Below, one piece after another: positions 10,587 to 21,338 of a stretch of 37,470 bases of DNA. A program made the position numbers and the translations under genes. Origin of the DNA: Chromera velia (taxonomy: Eukaryota; Sar; Chromeraceae). Below the pieces are notes generated by a model. It had not been told where the DNA came from. It did not search any database and saw only the letters and a program-made list of their open reading frames with translations. The stretch lies in contig JAHBMJ010000854.1 in the NCBI GenBank assembly GCA_018398765.1, forward strand, positions 2,082 through 39,551, written 5' to 3'. The first letter of the stretch is position 1. The number at the start of each line of letters is the position of its first letter.

Positions 10587-11801
10587 TTAAAGAAGCATAC
10601 GGGCGCCAGTCACACCAAGCAGTAAGCAGAATGCTGCTCGCAGGTAGTTGTCAGGTATCTGCTGCGTGACCACAGAAGACCCCGTCATCCCGACAGCGCA
10701 CGCAGCAGCCAGCACCAGCCCCAGAGACAGCTGAATGTGGCCGTGTCTGTAGTGCGTCAATGCACTCATAAATGCCCCCGGGATCATTGCCGTTAACGAC
10801 GTTGCTACTGCCTCCTTTTGGGTCAGATCCGTGAAGGCAGACATGTACGTAGTCCACACAATCCCCCCCCCCACCCCGATGAGACCCGACAGAAACCCTG
10901 CAATCACAGCCACTGCACCAAAGTGGCCGTTCTTCGACAACCACCCAAAAGGGTCTGATTGGAAGAGGGCATCTTCCCTCGACCGTTGCATCACTCTCTC
11001 TCTCTCCTCTAATATCTCCGCGTCTCTCTTCACTGCACTCCCAGACTCCCCCTCCGTCTTCCTAGCGACACCCGCCAACTGCGTCTTCATGAGCACAAAC
11101 GGAATCGAAAGCGCGATGGATAGACCGGTTGCTTTGGTCAGAGCTCTACCGGAGATTGAGGCAGCCACAGATGCTCCGACAAACGCAAAGACAGTCGACA
11201 CACACGCCATCATCGCTGCGATGGGCACACGCACCAAATCACTGTTCAGCGTATAGTTCGACGCTGCCCCCACTGCCCCAATGGCCACAGCAAAAATGGA
11301 CGTCCCTGCAATCTGCTGTGCACTCAAATTCGTCAGATGCCGCAGCAGAGGGATCATCACAATTCCACCACCAACACCACACGACGCACCCAAAACACCC
11401 CCCAACAATCCACTGAAGGCAACACTCCACGGATTTGCGGAGAAGTTGAGTTTGTGCCACCAGGGTTTTTTCCCGTCTCCTCCGCCCGTCTCCTTTTGAC
11501 TGGAGAACCAACGCTGACGCCGAGCCAGGCAGAACGGCGAAACGCTTCTGATGCCATTGATACCACTTCTACTGCCACCAGAAGCTGTAGAGAAGAAGCG
11601 ACTGGCTACGAAAGAAGGGCTCTGACTGCGCACAAAGCCCTGCGGAGATCCATGCGCCCTCGAAAGGCGTACACAGTTCGGATACAAGACCTGCCTGCTG
11701 AACGAATGGCTTGTCAATGAAGAGAGCAGCATCTCGGAGGGCGGTTTGCAGACACGGAAAAAAGAAATGCACAGCGTGTTCTGTTTAAAGAAGGCGGACA
11801 T
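10587..11801 (-). CDS. TauE/SafE-family membrane transporter, mitochondrial-type presequence
   Basis: Single exon of 404 residues, ATG at 11801-11799, TAA at 10589-10587. Two inverted-symmetry halves each carry the family's glycine-rich motif: LGASCGVGGGIVMIPLL at about 137-153 and SGLIGVGGGIVW at about 305-316. Hydrophobic helices follow each half, and the C-terminus GVTGARMLL is typical of the family. Known members export or import sulfite, sulfoacetate and other small organic anions. The substrate here cannot be read from sequence. Residues 1-100 are Ser/Arg-rich with few acids and contain RFFSTASG, a likely presequence cleavage context, so an inner-mitochondrial-membrane site is inferred. 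Met24 (MLLSSLTSHSF) is an alternative start that would still leave a good presequence. A charged loop (about 245-285, EEREVMQR-like) separates the halves. The gene appears intact and lacks introns, unlike most neighbours. Confidence 0.9.
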   Translation of the reverse strand: MSAFFKQNTLCISFFRVCKPPSEMLLSSLTSHSFSRQVLYPNCVRLSRAHGSPQGFVRSQSPSFVASRFFSTASGGSRSGINGIRSVSPFCLARRQRWFSSQKETGGGDGKKPWWHKLNFSANPWSVAFSGLLGGVLGASCGVGGGIVMIPLLRHLTNLSAQQIAGTSIFAVAIGAVGAASNYTLNSDLVRVPIAAMMACVSTVFAFVGASVAASISGRALTKATGLSIALSIPFVLMKTQLAGVARKTEGESGSAVKRDAEILEERERVMQRSREDALFQSDPFGWLSKNGHFGAVAVIAGFLSGLIGVGGGIVWTTYMSAFTDLTQKEAVATSLTAMIPGAFMSALTHYRHGHIQLSLGLVLAAACAVGMTGSSVVTQQIPDNYLRAAFCLLLGVTGARMLL

Positions 11802-12364
11802 ATAAATGACGTCTGCGTTTCCCCCGGCCGTCTACGCTGTTGAAGCCTTCAGCATGCAGTCTCCGTTCATACACCACGCCAAGCCTGAAAGACAATGCGT
11901 GCTCGGTCAAACCTCGCGGGCAAATGAGAGCAGCATCTCTCCGCCTTCTGGCTATCGACCAAGAACTTGACAAACACAGCGATCGCACTGGTCGATATCA
12001 ATACAATCATTAATACACTGTGGATCACTCATTTCCATGCATGCGCATGCATCTCATGCAGTCCGTCAGGATCCCGTCATCCTGTATCCTGACGATGTCT
12101 GGGATACGTCCACCGCGCCGGGATCTGCGGGCCGGGGACCTCGATCGATTCAAAAAAAAAAAAAATCGTGATCGACCGATTCGGATCGATCGATTCGGAT
12201 CGATCGATCGATCGAATTCTGTTTGCGCGGAGCTAGATTTCTTCTTAATTCATGCATGCACTTCCGCGTGCGCACTCGATCACCTGTATGCATGCATGAT
12301 TTAATTGGAAGGCCAAAAAAGAAAAAAAAAAAATTAATGAAAAAATTCAATACGTCTATACATG
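11802..12364. other. Upstream region of the transporter with CGAT and TGCATGCA tracts
   Basis: This contains the presumed promoter of the minus-strand transporter. TGCATG-type words occur at about 12033-12052, 12250-12260 and 12289-12297. A (CGAT)n palindromic tract with GATTCG variants spans about 12165-12216. No coding frame is convincing. Confidence 0.45.
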
Positions 12365-12798
12365 CAGATCAGTATATACCACATCAAATCGAATTTTTCG
12401 TCAGATACAAATTATAAATACATTTTTTGCAGTTTGAATTTTTTTTTGGGGGGGGCCCAAATGAGGCGTACAGACCAAAAATGACATGCCGGGGCCCAAC
12501 TTTTATGTCCGACCACAATTTGCATGCTGGATTACAAATGTTGACAATGAATTATTTAACCGAAGTGCACTCACGGACTAACTTTTGTAATCGAGCACTC
12601 AGATTTGTAATCCGCGGTGCGCGCGCACATCCCGCATGAAATTGAGCCCCGGCATGCCGTTTTTGGTCTGTATTAAACAATTTGGGCCCAAAAAAATAGC
12701 ATTTAAAAATATATAATTTGTATTTATAATTTGTACGCCGGGGTTAAAAACGAAAAATTACATTTGATGCGGTATATATTTTTTTCAATGTCGATCTG
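12365..12798. mobile_element. Foldback (long inverted-repeat) element
   Basis: The outer word CAGATC at 12365 faces GATCTG at about 12793. Inward, ATATACC.CATCAAAT faces its complement at about 12764-12780, ACAAATTATAAATA at about 12408 faces its complement near 12722-12735, and GGGCCCAAAT at 12455 faces ATTTGGGCCC near 12680. ACAGACCAAAAA near 12470 and CATGCCGGGG near 12485 also have partners at about 12650-12670. GGATTACAAA at 12530 pairs near 12605-12615. The arms are imperfect and about 170-190 nt long, closing on a short centre. No coding capacity is seen, so this is probably a non-autonomous foldback/MITE-like element. The exact ends and any target duplication are unresolved. Confidence 0.65.
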
Positions 12799-12922
12799 TT
12801 GGCACAAATTTATCATCTTTCAATGATCTTTGTCAGACTCCGTCTGGCGACTGAAGGATTGGATTCGATGCGATTCGACGACGAGTGATGCAGATTGGTG
12901 CAGTTCCTTTCTGTGAGAGTAA

Positions 12923-15531
12923 ATCAAAGAGACGAAAGGATTTCGAGCAACAGTGCGCGTTGTAACAGTGAATGGCAAAGATCTGAAGCTCCGCGAGGGT
13001 CTTTTCCTGTCCATCATCACAGGATGCCAAGAAAACTAGAGATTCTGTCGATGAGGGAGAGGGCACTTGCCTTCGTACTCCTCTGGCTGGAGCCGTCTGC
13101 AGACTCTCTTGGACTCTTTGAGGTTGATGAGGACACTCTGGGCATCTCGTGGGCGATGCTCTTTTTCTAAAAACACGGTCTCCTGAATAAAAAGAACGAG
13201 CTTGTCAGTGCAAATGTGGGAGAGTGGAACATCGGAAGGAAGGCTGAGTGTGATGAGAACGCGAGTATGAAGCTGCGACTTCTTCTCGCAGTCTTGCCGC
13301 CATCCCTCGAGAGTCTCATTTTCTCATGGGCCCGTCTGCAGACCCTTGAAGCAACAGTGCTCTGTCGAGTCTTCAGAGAAAGTCTGCAGGGCCTGAAGAA
13401 CCTCACAATCACGGGAGACAGATACAGAAGCGTGGAGAGTCTCTTAGAGACTCCGGAGGCTGTACAAGTCTTCCGTACTCTGCCCCCATCCGTTGAGATT
13501 CTTAATCTGCGCGGAAATTTCAAAGTCAAACAGAAGGGATGGGAGGTTCTAGGGTAACAGATGGCAGATGGGTGTCTCAAGAATCTGAAGAGTCTCGGGC
13601 TTTATAATTGCTGTCTTGATGGCAAAAGCGCTCATGCGCTCTTTCCACAGCTCCCCGGGTCCCTTGAGGGCATAGACCTCCGCGGCTCTCCCAGCATCAC
13701 AGAAGCAGGGTGGGCATTTCTAGCTATGAAGATGCGAAGGAGAGAACTCAAGAAACTGAAGAGACTCGGTGTAGATGTGTGTAGATAACCCATATGGAAC
13801 GTTGATGCTCCCTGCCCTGTCGGACTCCCCCCTGCTGACAAAGCTGGTGTTGAGTTTAAGCGGTCCGAGTAGCTGGTTGTCCGGGTATACAGAGAAAATT
13901 TAAAGGCCCTAAACGCTCAGTGGAAGAGCTTGGGGGCTGTACTGGAAGGGGGGGGGCTAGCGAACTTGGAGCAGATTTACTTGCGGCACCACGGGCAGGA
14001 CAGCGAGGTAGTTTATCAAGTTTTAGCCAATCTTCCTGAGAGGTTGCAGAAGCTTGAGGTCTCAGGCCTCGAACTTAGCAAATCTGCCATATCTGCACTC
14101 CTCTCGAGGATAGAAGGGGCAGGGCTTCGAGAGATGAAAGAGATCAGACTCACCGCTGATTGGTGGGATGTCAGCGACCCTTTCTGGGTCCGTTTCTTTG
14201 CCTGCCTGCCCCCCTCTCTTGAGGTTCTTCCTCGTCTGGGGACTCAAGGGGCGGATGCATAGGAAGTTCTGGGGAAATACATGCGGGGGGGGGGGCTTCC
14301 AGCACTCAAAAAGGCCGACCTCGTTATGAAATTTATGCTCGATGCAAACGTAAGGTCCCTAATCTTGTCCCTTCCCCCCTCACCTCAGCGATTTACACTT
14401 TCACAGCATGGCCTGTCGGTCTCCCCAGGACCTGAGGTGTGGAAGGCTCTGGGGGGGATGACTGGAGTCTCAGAGGGGGGGGGGAAAATGAGGCTGAGGG
14501 ACCTGAAAATTAAGGGTACACTAGACATGGGGGGGGCTAAAGAGGGCATCCTAGATGGTGCTGGTGCCGAGGCCTTGTTTAGGTCTCTGTGGGGGGGAGT
14601 TGAGACGCTCTCCATTCCTTACATGGGGGGCACAACCGTGCTTCAGCCTCTCTGCTCGTGGATGCGAAGGAGGAGGGAGAGGGAGAGGGTAGATTCCGAA
14701 ATCCATCGTTAGCAGATAGGAAAGGGGGACCACCACCCCACACCAACCCCCTCACCCCCCGCAACCACCCCCACCCCTGTCCCTCCAACCTTACACGCGC
14801 CCCTACCACCCCCCGACCAAAACGTCCACAACGTGGGGCACAGATTCAAAATTTGGAGAGAAGGACAGTCGCTGCGGGAACTTGTAGTGGATGGAAAGTG
14901 TCTGTCCCCAGAGACCGCCAGACTCTTCTTCACCTCCCTCCCTGGCTCCCCCGTTTGTTTGTGCATAATGGGTAGTTGGAAATACACAGGGTGTGGGGTG
15001 ACAATTGACCCTTCCCCTCCCCACACGTGGACAGCACTCGCTAACGTGCTGGGGGGCGGGGATCTGATGACACTGAAAATACTCAGAATTGAGGGCTGGC
15101 TGCATGGGGACACGGAGCCCTTGTCTCTTTTTGAGTCCCTCCCTCTGTGTCTAGAGCGGCTCCAACTGCCTTACTGCAGACACACCGGAGTGGCTAGGTG
15201 GAGAACACTGGGGCATAAATTTGTTGTGGGGGGGTTGCAGAAACTGAAGGAGCTGGAGCTGACTAATTGCGATTTGACTGACGAGAAGGGCAGTGCTTTT
15301 TTTGGGCAGCTGCCGGGCTTGGTGGATGTCAATCTTTGTGGGAACACGAAATTAAAGCAGTCGCTTCAGCTACTGCCAAATAAGGTGGGGAAAAAAGAGA
15401 TGCAGAAGCTCATAAAATCGGCAGACCGTCTGTCACCAATCATGATGATGCTGATCATCATGCTGATTGGTCCCTTGCTCGTACTCCTCGTGAGTCTGGG
15501 AGTTGCTGTCGTGAGAGAGTCCAAGTTCTAA
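12923..15531 (+). pseudogene. Decayed LRR protein gene with C-terminal membrane segment
   Basis: One plus-strand frame carries LRR sequence from about 13020 to TAA at 15529-15531. It is interrupted by TAA 13168, TAA 13555, TAA 13786, TAG 13870, TAG 14260 and TAG 14710. The repeat pattern W-x2-LG-x5-GGL-x2-L-x2-L recurs (AQWKSLGAVLEGGGLANLE; WRTLGHKF..GGLQKLKELEL), with LPPSLE motifs between. The TAG at 14260 sits where this pattern has Trp, as expected of TGG to TAG. Frame slips are also seen. VNGKDLKLREGLFLS at about 12968-13012 is in another frame, and LPALSDSPLLTKLVLS near 13810-13860 is shifted and then returns. The last residues form a hydrophobic segment (IMMMLIIMLIGPLLVLLVSL) before VVRESKF, suggesting a membrane-anchored ancestor. 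The 5' LRR exon cassettes found in the intact relative at 17273-21170 are absent. Confidence 0.75.
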
Positions 15532-17272
15532 AAAAAATAATGAGACATCGACGTATAGAAAAAAGTGAATTTGAAAACTGACGATCCTTCCACATAACAA
15601 AGAAAACTTCTCTTTTCATCTACGTTAAATATTTACACAGATTGAAAGAGGCTGCATAAAATGCTTTAAAAGTTGAAGGCAGAGACACATATACATATAC
15701 ACACACAGTCTCTCTCACACATGTTTTCTTTCGTTCTCTCTTTGTCTAGCTCTCTCTCTCTGACTCTTTGAAACCTACTTTGAAACTCTCTGTCTCCCTC
15801 CCACTGCTCCCAGTCTCCCTCCTACCCCCTCCCTTACCCTTGGCCCGTCTTTTTTCAGAATCTAGCTCAAAACATCGATTCCCCTAAATTTTAAAAAGGC
15901 GGGGGTAGAAATTTATGACCAATATAAGAATTTATAACCATTTTACGACCAAAATTCTAGCCAAAATTCCTCTTTGGTGGCTAGCTTGGTGCCAGTTGGT
16001 AGGTGTTTTTAAATTTTTCTAGCTAAATTCTAGGCTAGATTTTAAGTTGTCTATCATGAGAGTGTATGTTTTTAGCCAGGGTTTTGGCAACTCTTTGCAT
16101 TTTTTTACTTTAAAAAAAAATGAATTCCTGTAGACTCGGATTATTATGATAAAATCTCTTAGCAAAATCATATAGAATCGAGTTCAAAGTAACACACTGT
16201 ATAGCAATAGTGGTAGTTTTAACTACTAGTTTAGCCTGAGTACAGTACATAAAATCTAGCATAAAATAATTTTGTAGATTGCAAAAAAGAAAATTCTGAA
16301 AGTAAACGAACATGTTAGACCAATGTATTCTTAACAGATGAGTGTACAAACGTATACAAAGGAGTTATTAAACGTATCCGGACTAGATGAATGAACAAGT
16401 CAATGATAAAACGACGATTTAGAATTTACGTGGATAAAAAATTAAGACCGTGGATTACCGTACTAGGTCAACAATGGGCGGATGACGTAAAAGCCGACTG
16501 ACTGAATGCACAGAGATGGGACCGTCACTTCATACTACCATCTAGACTACCATGCGAGTGAATGTGGGGGATGCATGTTGAGTGTGTTTAAGGGCGCTCG
16601 CACGACTAAAAATGGTCGGGCCCTAAACGCGATTTTTTTTCTGCAGGTATCACACTTTCGGACCCCCCATCGCACCGGTGAGGTTTCAATCAACCCTGTC
16701 GCACAGCAAGAGTGAGCTAGAGAGTGAGTGACCGCGCGATATCTAAGGCCCGCATCCCACTGCTCCGCCAAGAGTCAGAATGAAGTGATGAATGGGGAGA
16801 CGGATGGATGGATGGATCGATGGATGGATGAATGATCTGATAGATAAGCAAAGGTTCTTCGTCGGGACTCCACTCAAAGACGGGATAAGGAAAAAAAGAA
16901 GCGCTTATCAAGCTACTAAGTGAGCATGCTGGGCATTCATGTGCATTTTTCTTTCCCCCGGTCTCTCTACACGAACCAACTGCAGAAACCTCCCGGTCTC
17001 CCTCACCTCGTTCTTTGCTTTGCCAACCCTTCCATCTTACTTCCTACCCAAATTCATCTTAAGTCCGCATGCACATGACATTGTCTCGATGGCTATACCC
17101 GATCGTGTGAAGAAAGCCAAAAAACTCACAAGCATCAAACGGCATACAGACAGACATACAGACAGTGTGAAGTGTAAACTGAACAGCAGTCAGGCAGACA
17201 GGCCGGAGGGAGTCGATGCATGCAGCTTAAGAATCATTCAGAGAGACAGAGAGACAGACCGACAGATAGGCG
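15532..17272. other. Non-coding DNA between convergent LRR loci
   Basis: The DNA is AT-rich to about 16480, with repeated CTAGC/TTCTAG words near 15950-16050. A (GGAT)n tract lies at about 16801-16830. From about 16940 it is C-rich and may be the 3' UTR side of the minus-strand LRR gene. No protein-like frame or RNA gene was recognised. Confidence 0.5.
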
Positions 17273-20191
17273 CTATCCCCAGACAGTCGAAGACAACACC
17301 TGAGCCCTGCCGCAGCCGATCACTTCCCGAACCCCCTGCGCCATCACCTTCCGAAGCCCTAGTCCTCCCGACTGAAGCAGAGGCAGGGCCCCCCCATTCA
17401 GCGCTCGGCCGAGTGCCCTGCCAGACGCAGCAAAGGACGCCTCGAGGGTCCCCCACCTTCTCGGCAGGAGGTGCAGCACACGAAGTCCCCGGAGCGTCCG
17501 GGGCCCGAGAGCGGCAATGAATGCATCCACACCCCCTTGCCTGATCGAGTGTGATGCCAGAACCAGCCTTCGCAGGCCTGAAAGGGGGTTCGTCTGGAGA
17601 GCCTCAGCTAGAGACTCCAGCCAGGCATCGTCCAGAATGATGTCGAGACGAAGGGAGAGCGTTTGGAGACGGGGCAGGGCAGACTCTCGCAGGGCTGTGA
17701 ACAGAGAGAGACCAACCGCCCACCAGCCTCCCATAATTGAATCGATATCAATCTCAAGCTCTGCCAGTTCGGCCAGCTTCCCGTCTGCTGCGGCAACAAA
17801 AAGCCCGTCCAGCTCCTCAAGGTAGACCGAACAATCGCGCAGACTCAGAGTTTTCAGACCAGGCACGCTGCCCCCCCTCACGACCCCCAAGAGTTCATCT
17901 CTCGGAAGAATGACACCGTAAAAGACGAGTCTGCTCAGTGACGGGACGCGAACGGACTGCAGCGCCACCAAACACGACTGAAGAGAAGGGGTTCCCGTGT
18001 AGAAGAAGGCAAGAGACGAGAGACACCCCCCCAACTTTCCCGAACCGAGAGCAGACGACAGAGGCACGAAAGCCTCTGTTGGGATGCCTGTGGGGATGTG
18101 CAGTGCGGAGAGGAGGAGAGGCCCGGGGGTGGTGTCTGCAGCGCGTGCCAGAACGCCCACCGCCCTCTCCCTCACCTCCAGGTGAAGGAATGTCATCTCC
18201 CCCCCGCACACTGCGCGCGCGTGCTCCCCTGACATCCAGGAAAGGGACAGGTGAAGGCTCTGGAGGGGCGGTCTGTGGGGGGACCGGCGGAGGGAGCGAA
18301 GCAGAGTATCAACTGCCTCTTTGCTGAACTTCACTTTCTTGAGATTGAGGGATTTCAGACGGGGGAGTACGGAGGCGGTTAGGACTCGAGATAACTTCAG
18401 GGCGGTCTTGTCGAAGAATGCGACCCCTTCCAAATCCAGTCTCTTAATGAAACTCGGCTTGAGAGGCTGCTGACTGAGGACAGAGACAATCCTACAGGCG
18501 TCAACTTCGTCAAGGCCGCAATTTGCAAGGCGGAGGTCTTTCACCCGGCCTCTGAGCAGGAGGTCAAACAGGGTCGCACAGCCGAGCCCTGTGGCGCCAC
18601 GCGCGAGGTTGTTACCCGATAGGCAGACTACCTCGAGTCTGTGTGGGGGTACACGGGGGGGGGTAGGGGAACAGCGGGGAGGGCGTAGACAAAGGGCAGA
18701 ACCCTGCCAGAGGGCGCCACTCAACACTCTGAGGCCTTCTCTGTCTATGCCTGTGTCCTCTAAATTGAGATTCTTGAGGCATTTCATCAGTCCGGAGGAG
18801 AATGCAGACGCAAGTGCTCTCATCCCCTTTCTCTCGAGGCGACAACCTGAACAAGCACAGGCAGGCAGACGGAAGGAACCCGAATTTCGATTTTGCATCA
18901 TCTTGTTCAGTGAGACCAAAGTGACAGCACGGGGTGATAAAGAAGCCTAAAGCCAGAGCGGAAGGCATGTTCAGGACTAGCCAGCTTGCATGCGCAGAGA
19001 GCGAACCAGAAAGCAGGGGCAAAACGCGGGAGAGCAAGATCAAAATAGAGCCCCTTTTCCTTTCTACGTGAAGTATGTGTGCGTAGACACCCCCACCCCT
19101 GCCCCTCCCTCCGTTCCACACTGACTCGCTCACTCACTCACCCTTGAGGTTCAAATTCTCGAGGGACGGGGGCAGCACTGATAGCAAAACCGACGCCTCC
19201 GCCGGACCTAGACATCCATCTGCAGGCAGTTTGAATAGTGCATGCGTTTACTTTCATACAGAATTCTTTTGCATTCTTTTTACAGAAGTAAACGCATGAA
19301 CCGCCGGACCTAGACATCCATCTGCAGGCAGTTTGAATGAATGGATCGCTCTCTCGGTCGAATTGATGCAGCAGACAGGCCGGGTGAGTAGAATGAATGA
19401 TCATTTAATTCAGCATGATGCAATATTTCGATTGCTTGATTCATTCACCCGGGCTGAATGCAGGCAGGACCTGGCAGGTTGATGAGACTGCATGCTTTTG
19501 ACAGGAGCATTCAAGAGATGAAGAAAGCTTTCTCTCTTCGTGTTGCGGTGCGTCCTTGCTTCCTCCTTCTCTAGCTGCCAATGGCATGCACCTGACGTTG
19601 GCACTTGGCAGACTCACTAGCATCTGGTTTGTATGGCCGTGATCCACTGAATTAAAAGACGAATCAATCGAAGGAGAACTTCGAGATGCCGTCAACTGAG
19701 AGGGCCAATTTTGACTTTGGGACTCCTGACCGTCTCACTCAGAAGAAACCGTTGGAATTGTCCAGATGAATGAATGAATGCATTTCTTGAGAAACAGAAC
19801 TCATACGCTTGATGACAGACAGCACTTTTCTTTTCTTCTCTTCTCTCGATCATACATGGATGGACGCATCGATCGATCGATCGATCGACCGTTCATCGTC
19901 TGTTCCCTCAGGCCACCGGCCCAAAACGAACGAACATGCGCATGCACTCCTCTCCCCCCCCTCTCTTACATTCGCCCAATCCCCCCTCCATCGTTACCTG
20001 TCCCACATGCACTTTACTGAATGCCTACCTGCGAAGACCAGACTCTTGAGACGTGGCCTCCCCGCAGTTCTTTGCCCTTCAGACTCCGCCAGAGACTTCA
20101 GGAAGCGACGAAAAAGAGGCAAGCCAGGACCCCTGACGGCAGTCGCACCTGCAACAAAAGTCGAAAGAAGTAGTAAGAAAGGGAGAAAGGG

Positions 20192-20226
<35 letters not shown>

Positions 20227-20327
20227 AGGAAGGAAGGAAGGAAGGAAAGAAAGAAAGAAAGAAGGAAGGAAGGAAGGAAAGAAGGGAGGAAGGAAGGAAG
20301 GAAGGAAGAACGAGCGAACGAGCGAAC

Positions 20328-20358
<31 letters not shown>

Positions 20359-20373
20359 GGAAGGAAGGAAGGA

Positions 20374-20405
<32 letters not shown>

Positions 20406-21170
20406 GTCTTCTTTCGCCTTCCCTCACACACATACACACACACAATGATTCTAGCTAGAGACGGAAGAGACAAGCAGTCAGGCTCGCTCTCTGCTCGATC
20501 GGCTTCCTTCCTTCTCTGTCAACATTTCCCTGCTTCTGTCAGCCCTAACTTACCCAATGTGAGCTCCTGGGTAGAGACTGGTAGGAGGTCCAGAAGGAGA
20601 AACAGCTTTCCGGCAGGCAGGAAGCATTCTGCCGAAAGAATTGACATTCAGTCGACGATAGTTGACGCACCTCACATGCACCTCCTCATTCATACAGACA
20701 CCAGCTGATCGCATCACGTGCATGGCTGAATCATAGACACTGGGCATCAATGGGTGTGTTTGCATGGGTCTTGCGTGAATGTTTCAGTTAAAAGTAGAGC
20801 TGGAAGGTCGGGAGAGGAAAAAGAAACCGAACACGGACACACAGAAAGGCCGACAAGAACCTGGAGACACAGAGAGAGCGCCCAGTTGGGAACAAAGAGA
20901 AAGAAAAACGAGGGCCAATTTCCCCAAAAGTGAAAAAACAACGTGACGCGGCAGGAAGGTGCGAAGGAGGCGAATGGGGGAGAGAAAAACGAGGCAGGGA
21001 CAGGGAGGGACAGGGAGAGACAGAGAGATAGAAGGAAGGAAACATGTATACAGAACAAGCAGACGTCCCGCCTGCCCCCCCCCCTCACCCGAGAGGTCTA
21101 ACGATCGGAAGGACAGCTGCGTTCCTCCCTGCAACGCCCGTGCGCATGGAAACAATGAGTGTACAGACAT
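17273..21170 (-). CDS. Leucine-rich-repeat protein, five exons, apparently intact
   Basis: Exons on the minus strand are 21170-21089, 20628-20554, 20148-20029, 19219-19142 and 18846-17273, totalling 642 residues. Every intron is phase 1, and each split codon resolves cleanly (Glu, Gly, Asp, Gly). The ATG at 21170 is the first in frame after an upstream TGA. The exons encode LRR cassettes: LSFRSLDLS; LLDLLPVSTQELTLG; PRLKSLVFAD; SVLPPSLENLNLKG; then a 524-codon exon with further ribonuclease-inhibitor-like repeats (LKNLNLEDTGI, RLEVVCLSGNNLA, LKSLNLKKVKF, LKTLSLRDCSVY, LRRLVLASHSI). There is no kinase, NB-ARC or clear membrane segment, so ligand binding or scaffolding is the most that can be inferred. 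The single-exon frame extends upstream of 18846 to 18919, but that stretch reads as intron, ending in TGCTTGTTCAG. Length, splice sites and absence of stops argue it is functional. Confidence 0.78.
19199..19338. repeat. 38-bp direct repeat carrying a 3' splice site twice, around a hairpin
   Basis: The same 38 bases (CCGCCGGACCTAG to GGCAGTTTGAAT) occur at 19199-19236 and 19301-19338, offset 102 nt. Between them, CATGCGTTTACTT (19241-19253) faces AAGTAAACGCATG near 19286-19298 as an inverted repeat. The copy at 19199 contains the acceptor of the 19219-19142 exon. The other copy reproduces the same CTGCAG acceptor inside the intron. Confidence 0.85.
19866..19890. repeat. (CGAT)n palindromic microsatellite in an LRR intron
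   Basis: About five CGAT units lie in the 809-nt third intron of the LRR gene. The same unit forms a longer tract at about 12165-12216. Confidence 0.75.
20164..20406 (+). repeat. GAAA/GGAA purine tract in an LRR intron
   Basis: About 240 nt of GAAA and GGAA units with two GAGCGAAC interruptions lie within the 405-nt intron between exons 20628-20554 and 20148-20029. In the transcript this is a pyrimidine (UUUC/UUCC) tract ending about 20 nt upstream of the 3' splice site. Long frames in it are artefacts. Confidence 0.9.
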
Positions 21171-21338
21171 GAACTGGCGCACCTGTGGCTTGACTGAACG
21201 ACCAGCACGGAGGCAGAGAGACAGTCAAAGAAAGGAACACAAGGAAGCGAAGAAAGGAAAGGAGAACCCGGAGACCCGCTTCACGCGCCTATGACAAAGA
21301 GGATCCGCACATAATTTTAGCATAAATTGTGATGGCTG

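Noticed and set aside
10561..10589. Possible 29-nt intron at the end of the TauE/SafE gene (GTATGC to TTGCAG)
   Set aside because: Too short to be credible, and the family normally ends just at this GxRMLL point, so the TAA is taken as the true stop.
12923..15531. Reassigned stop codons (TAA/TAG sense) to explain the LRR frame
   Set aside because: Intact neighbours end in TAA, TAG and TGA at plausible C-termini, and none uses TAA or TAG internally, so nonsense mutation is simpler.
18847..18919. N-terminal extension of the large LRR exon
   Set aside because: It begins with TTG and ends in a good acceptor (TGCTTGTTCAG). The spliced phase from 19142 fits exactly at 18846, so the extension reads as intron.
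19140..19170. GGTTCAAATTC word resembling a tRNA T-loop box B
   Set aside because: It is the reverse complement of an LRR codon run (ENLNLK), and no cloverleaf can be drawn around it.
20098..20473. Phe/Leu/Ser-rich minus-strand frames
   Set aside because: They arise from the intronic purine tract. Only the end of one frame (20148-20029) is a true exon.
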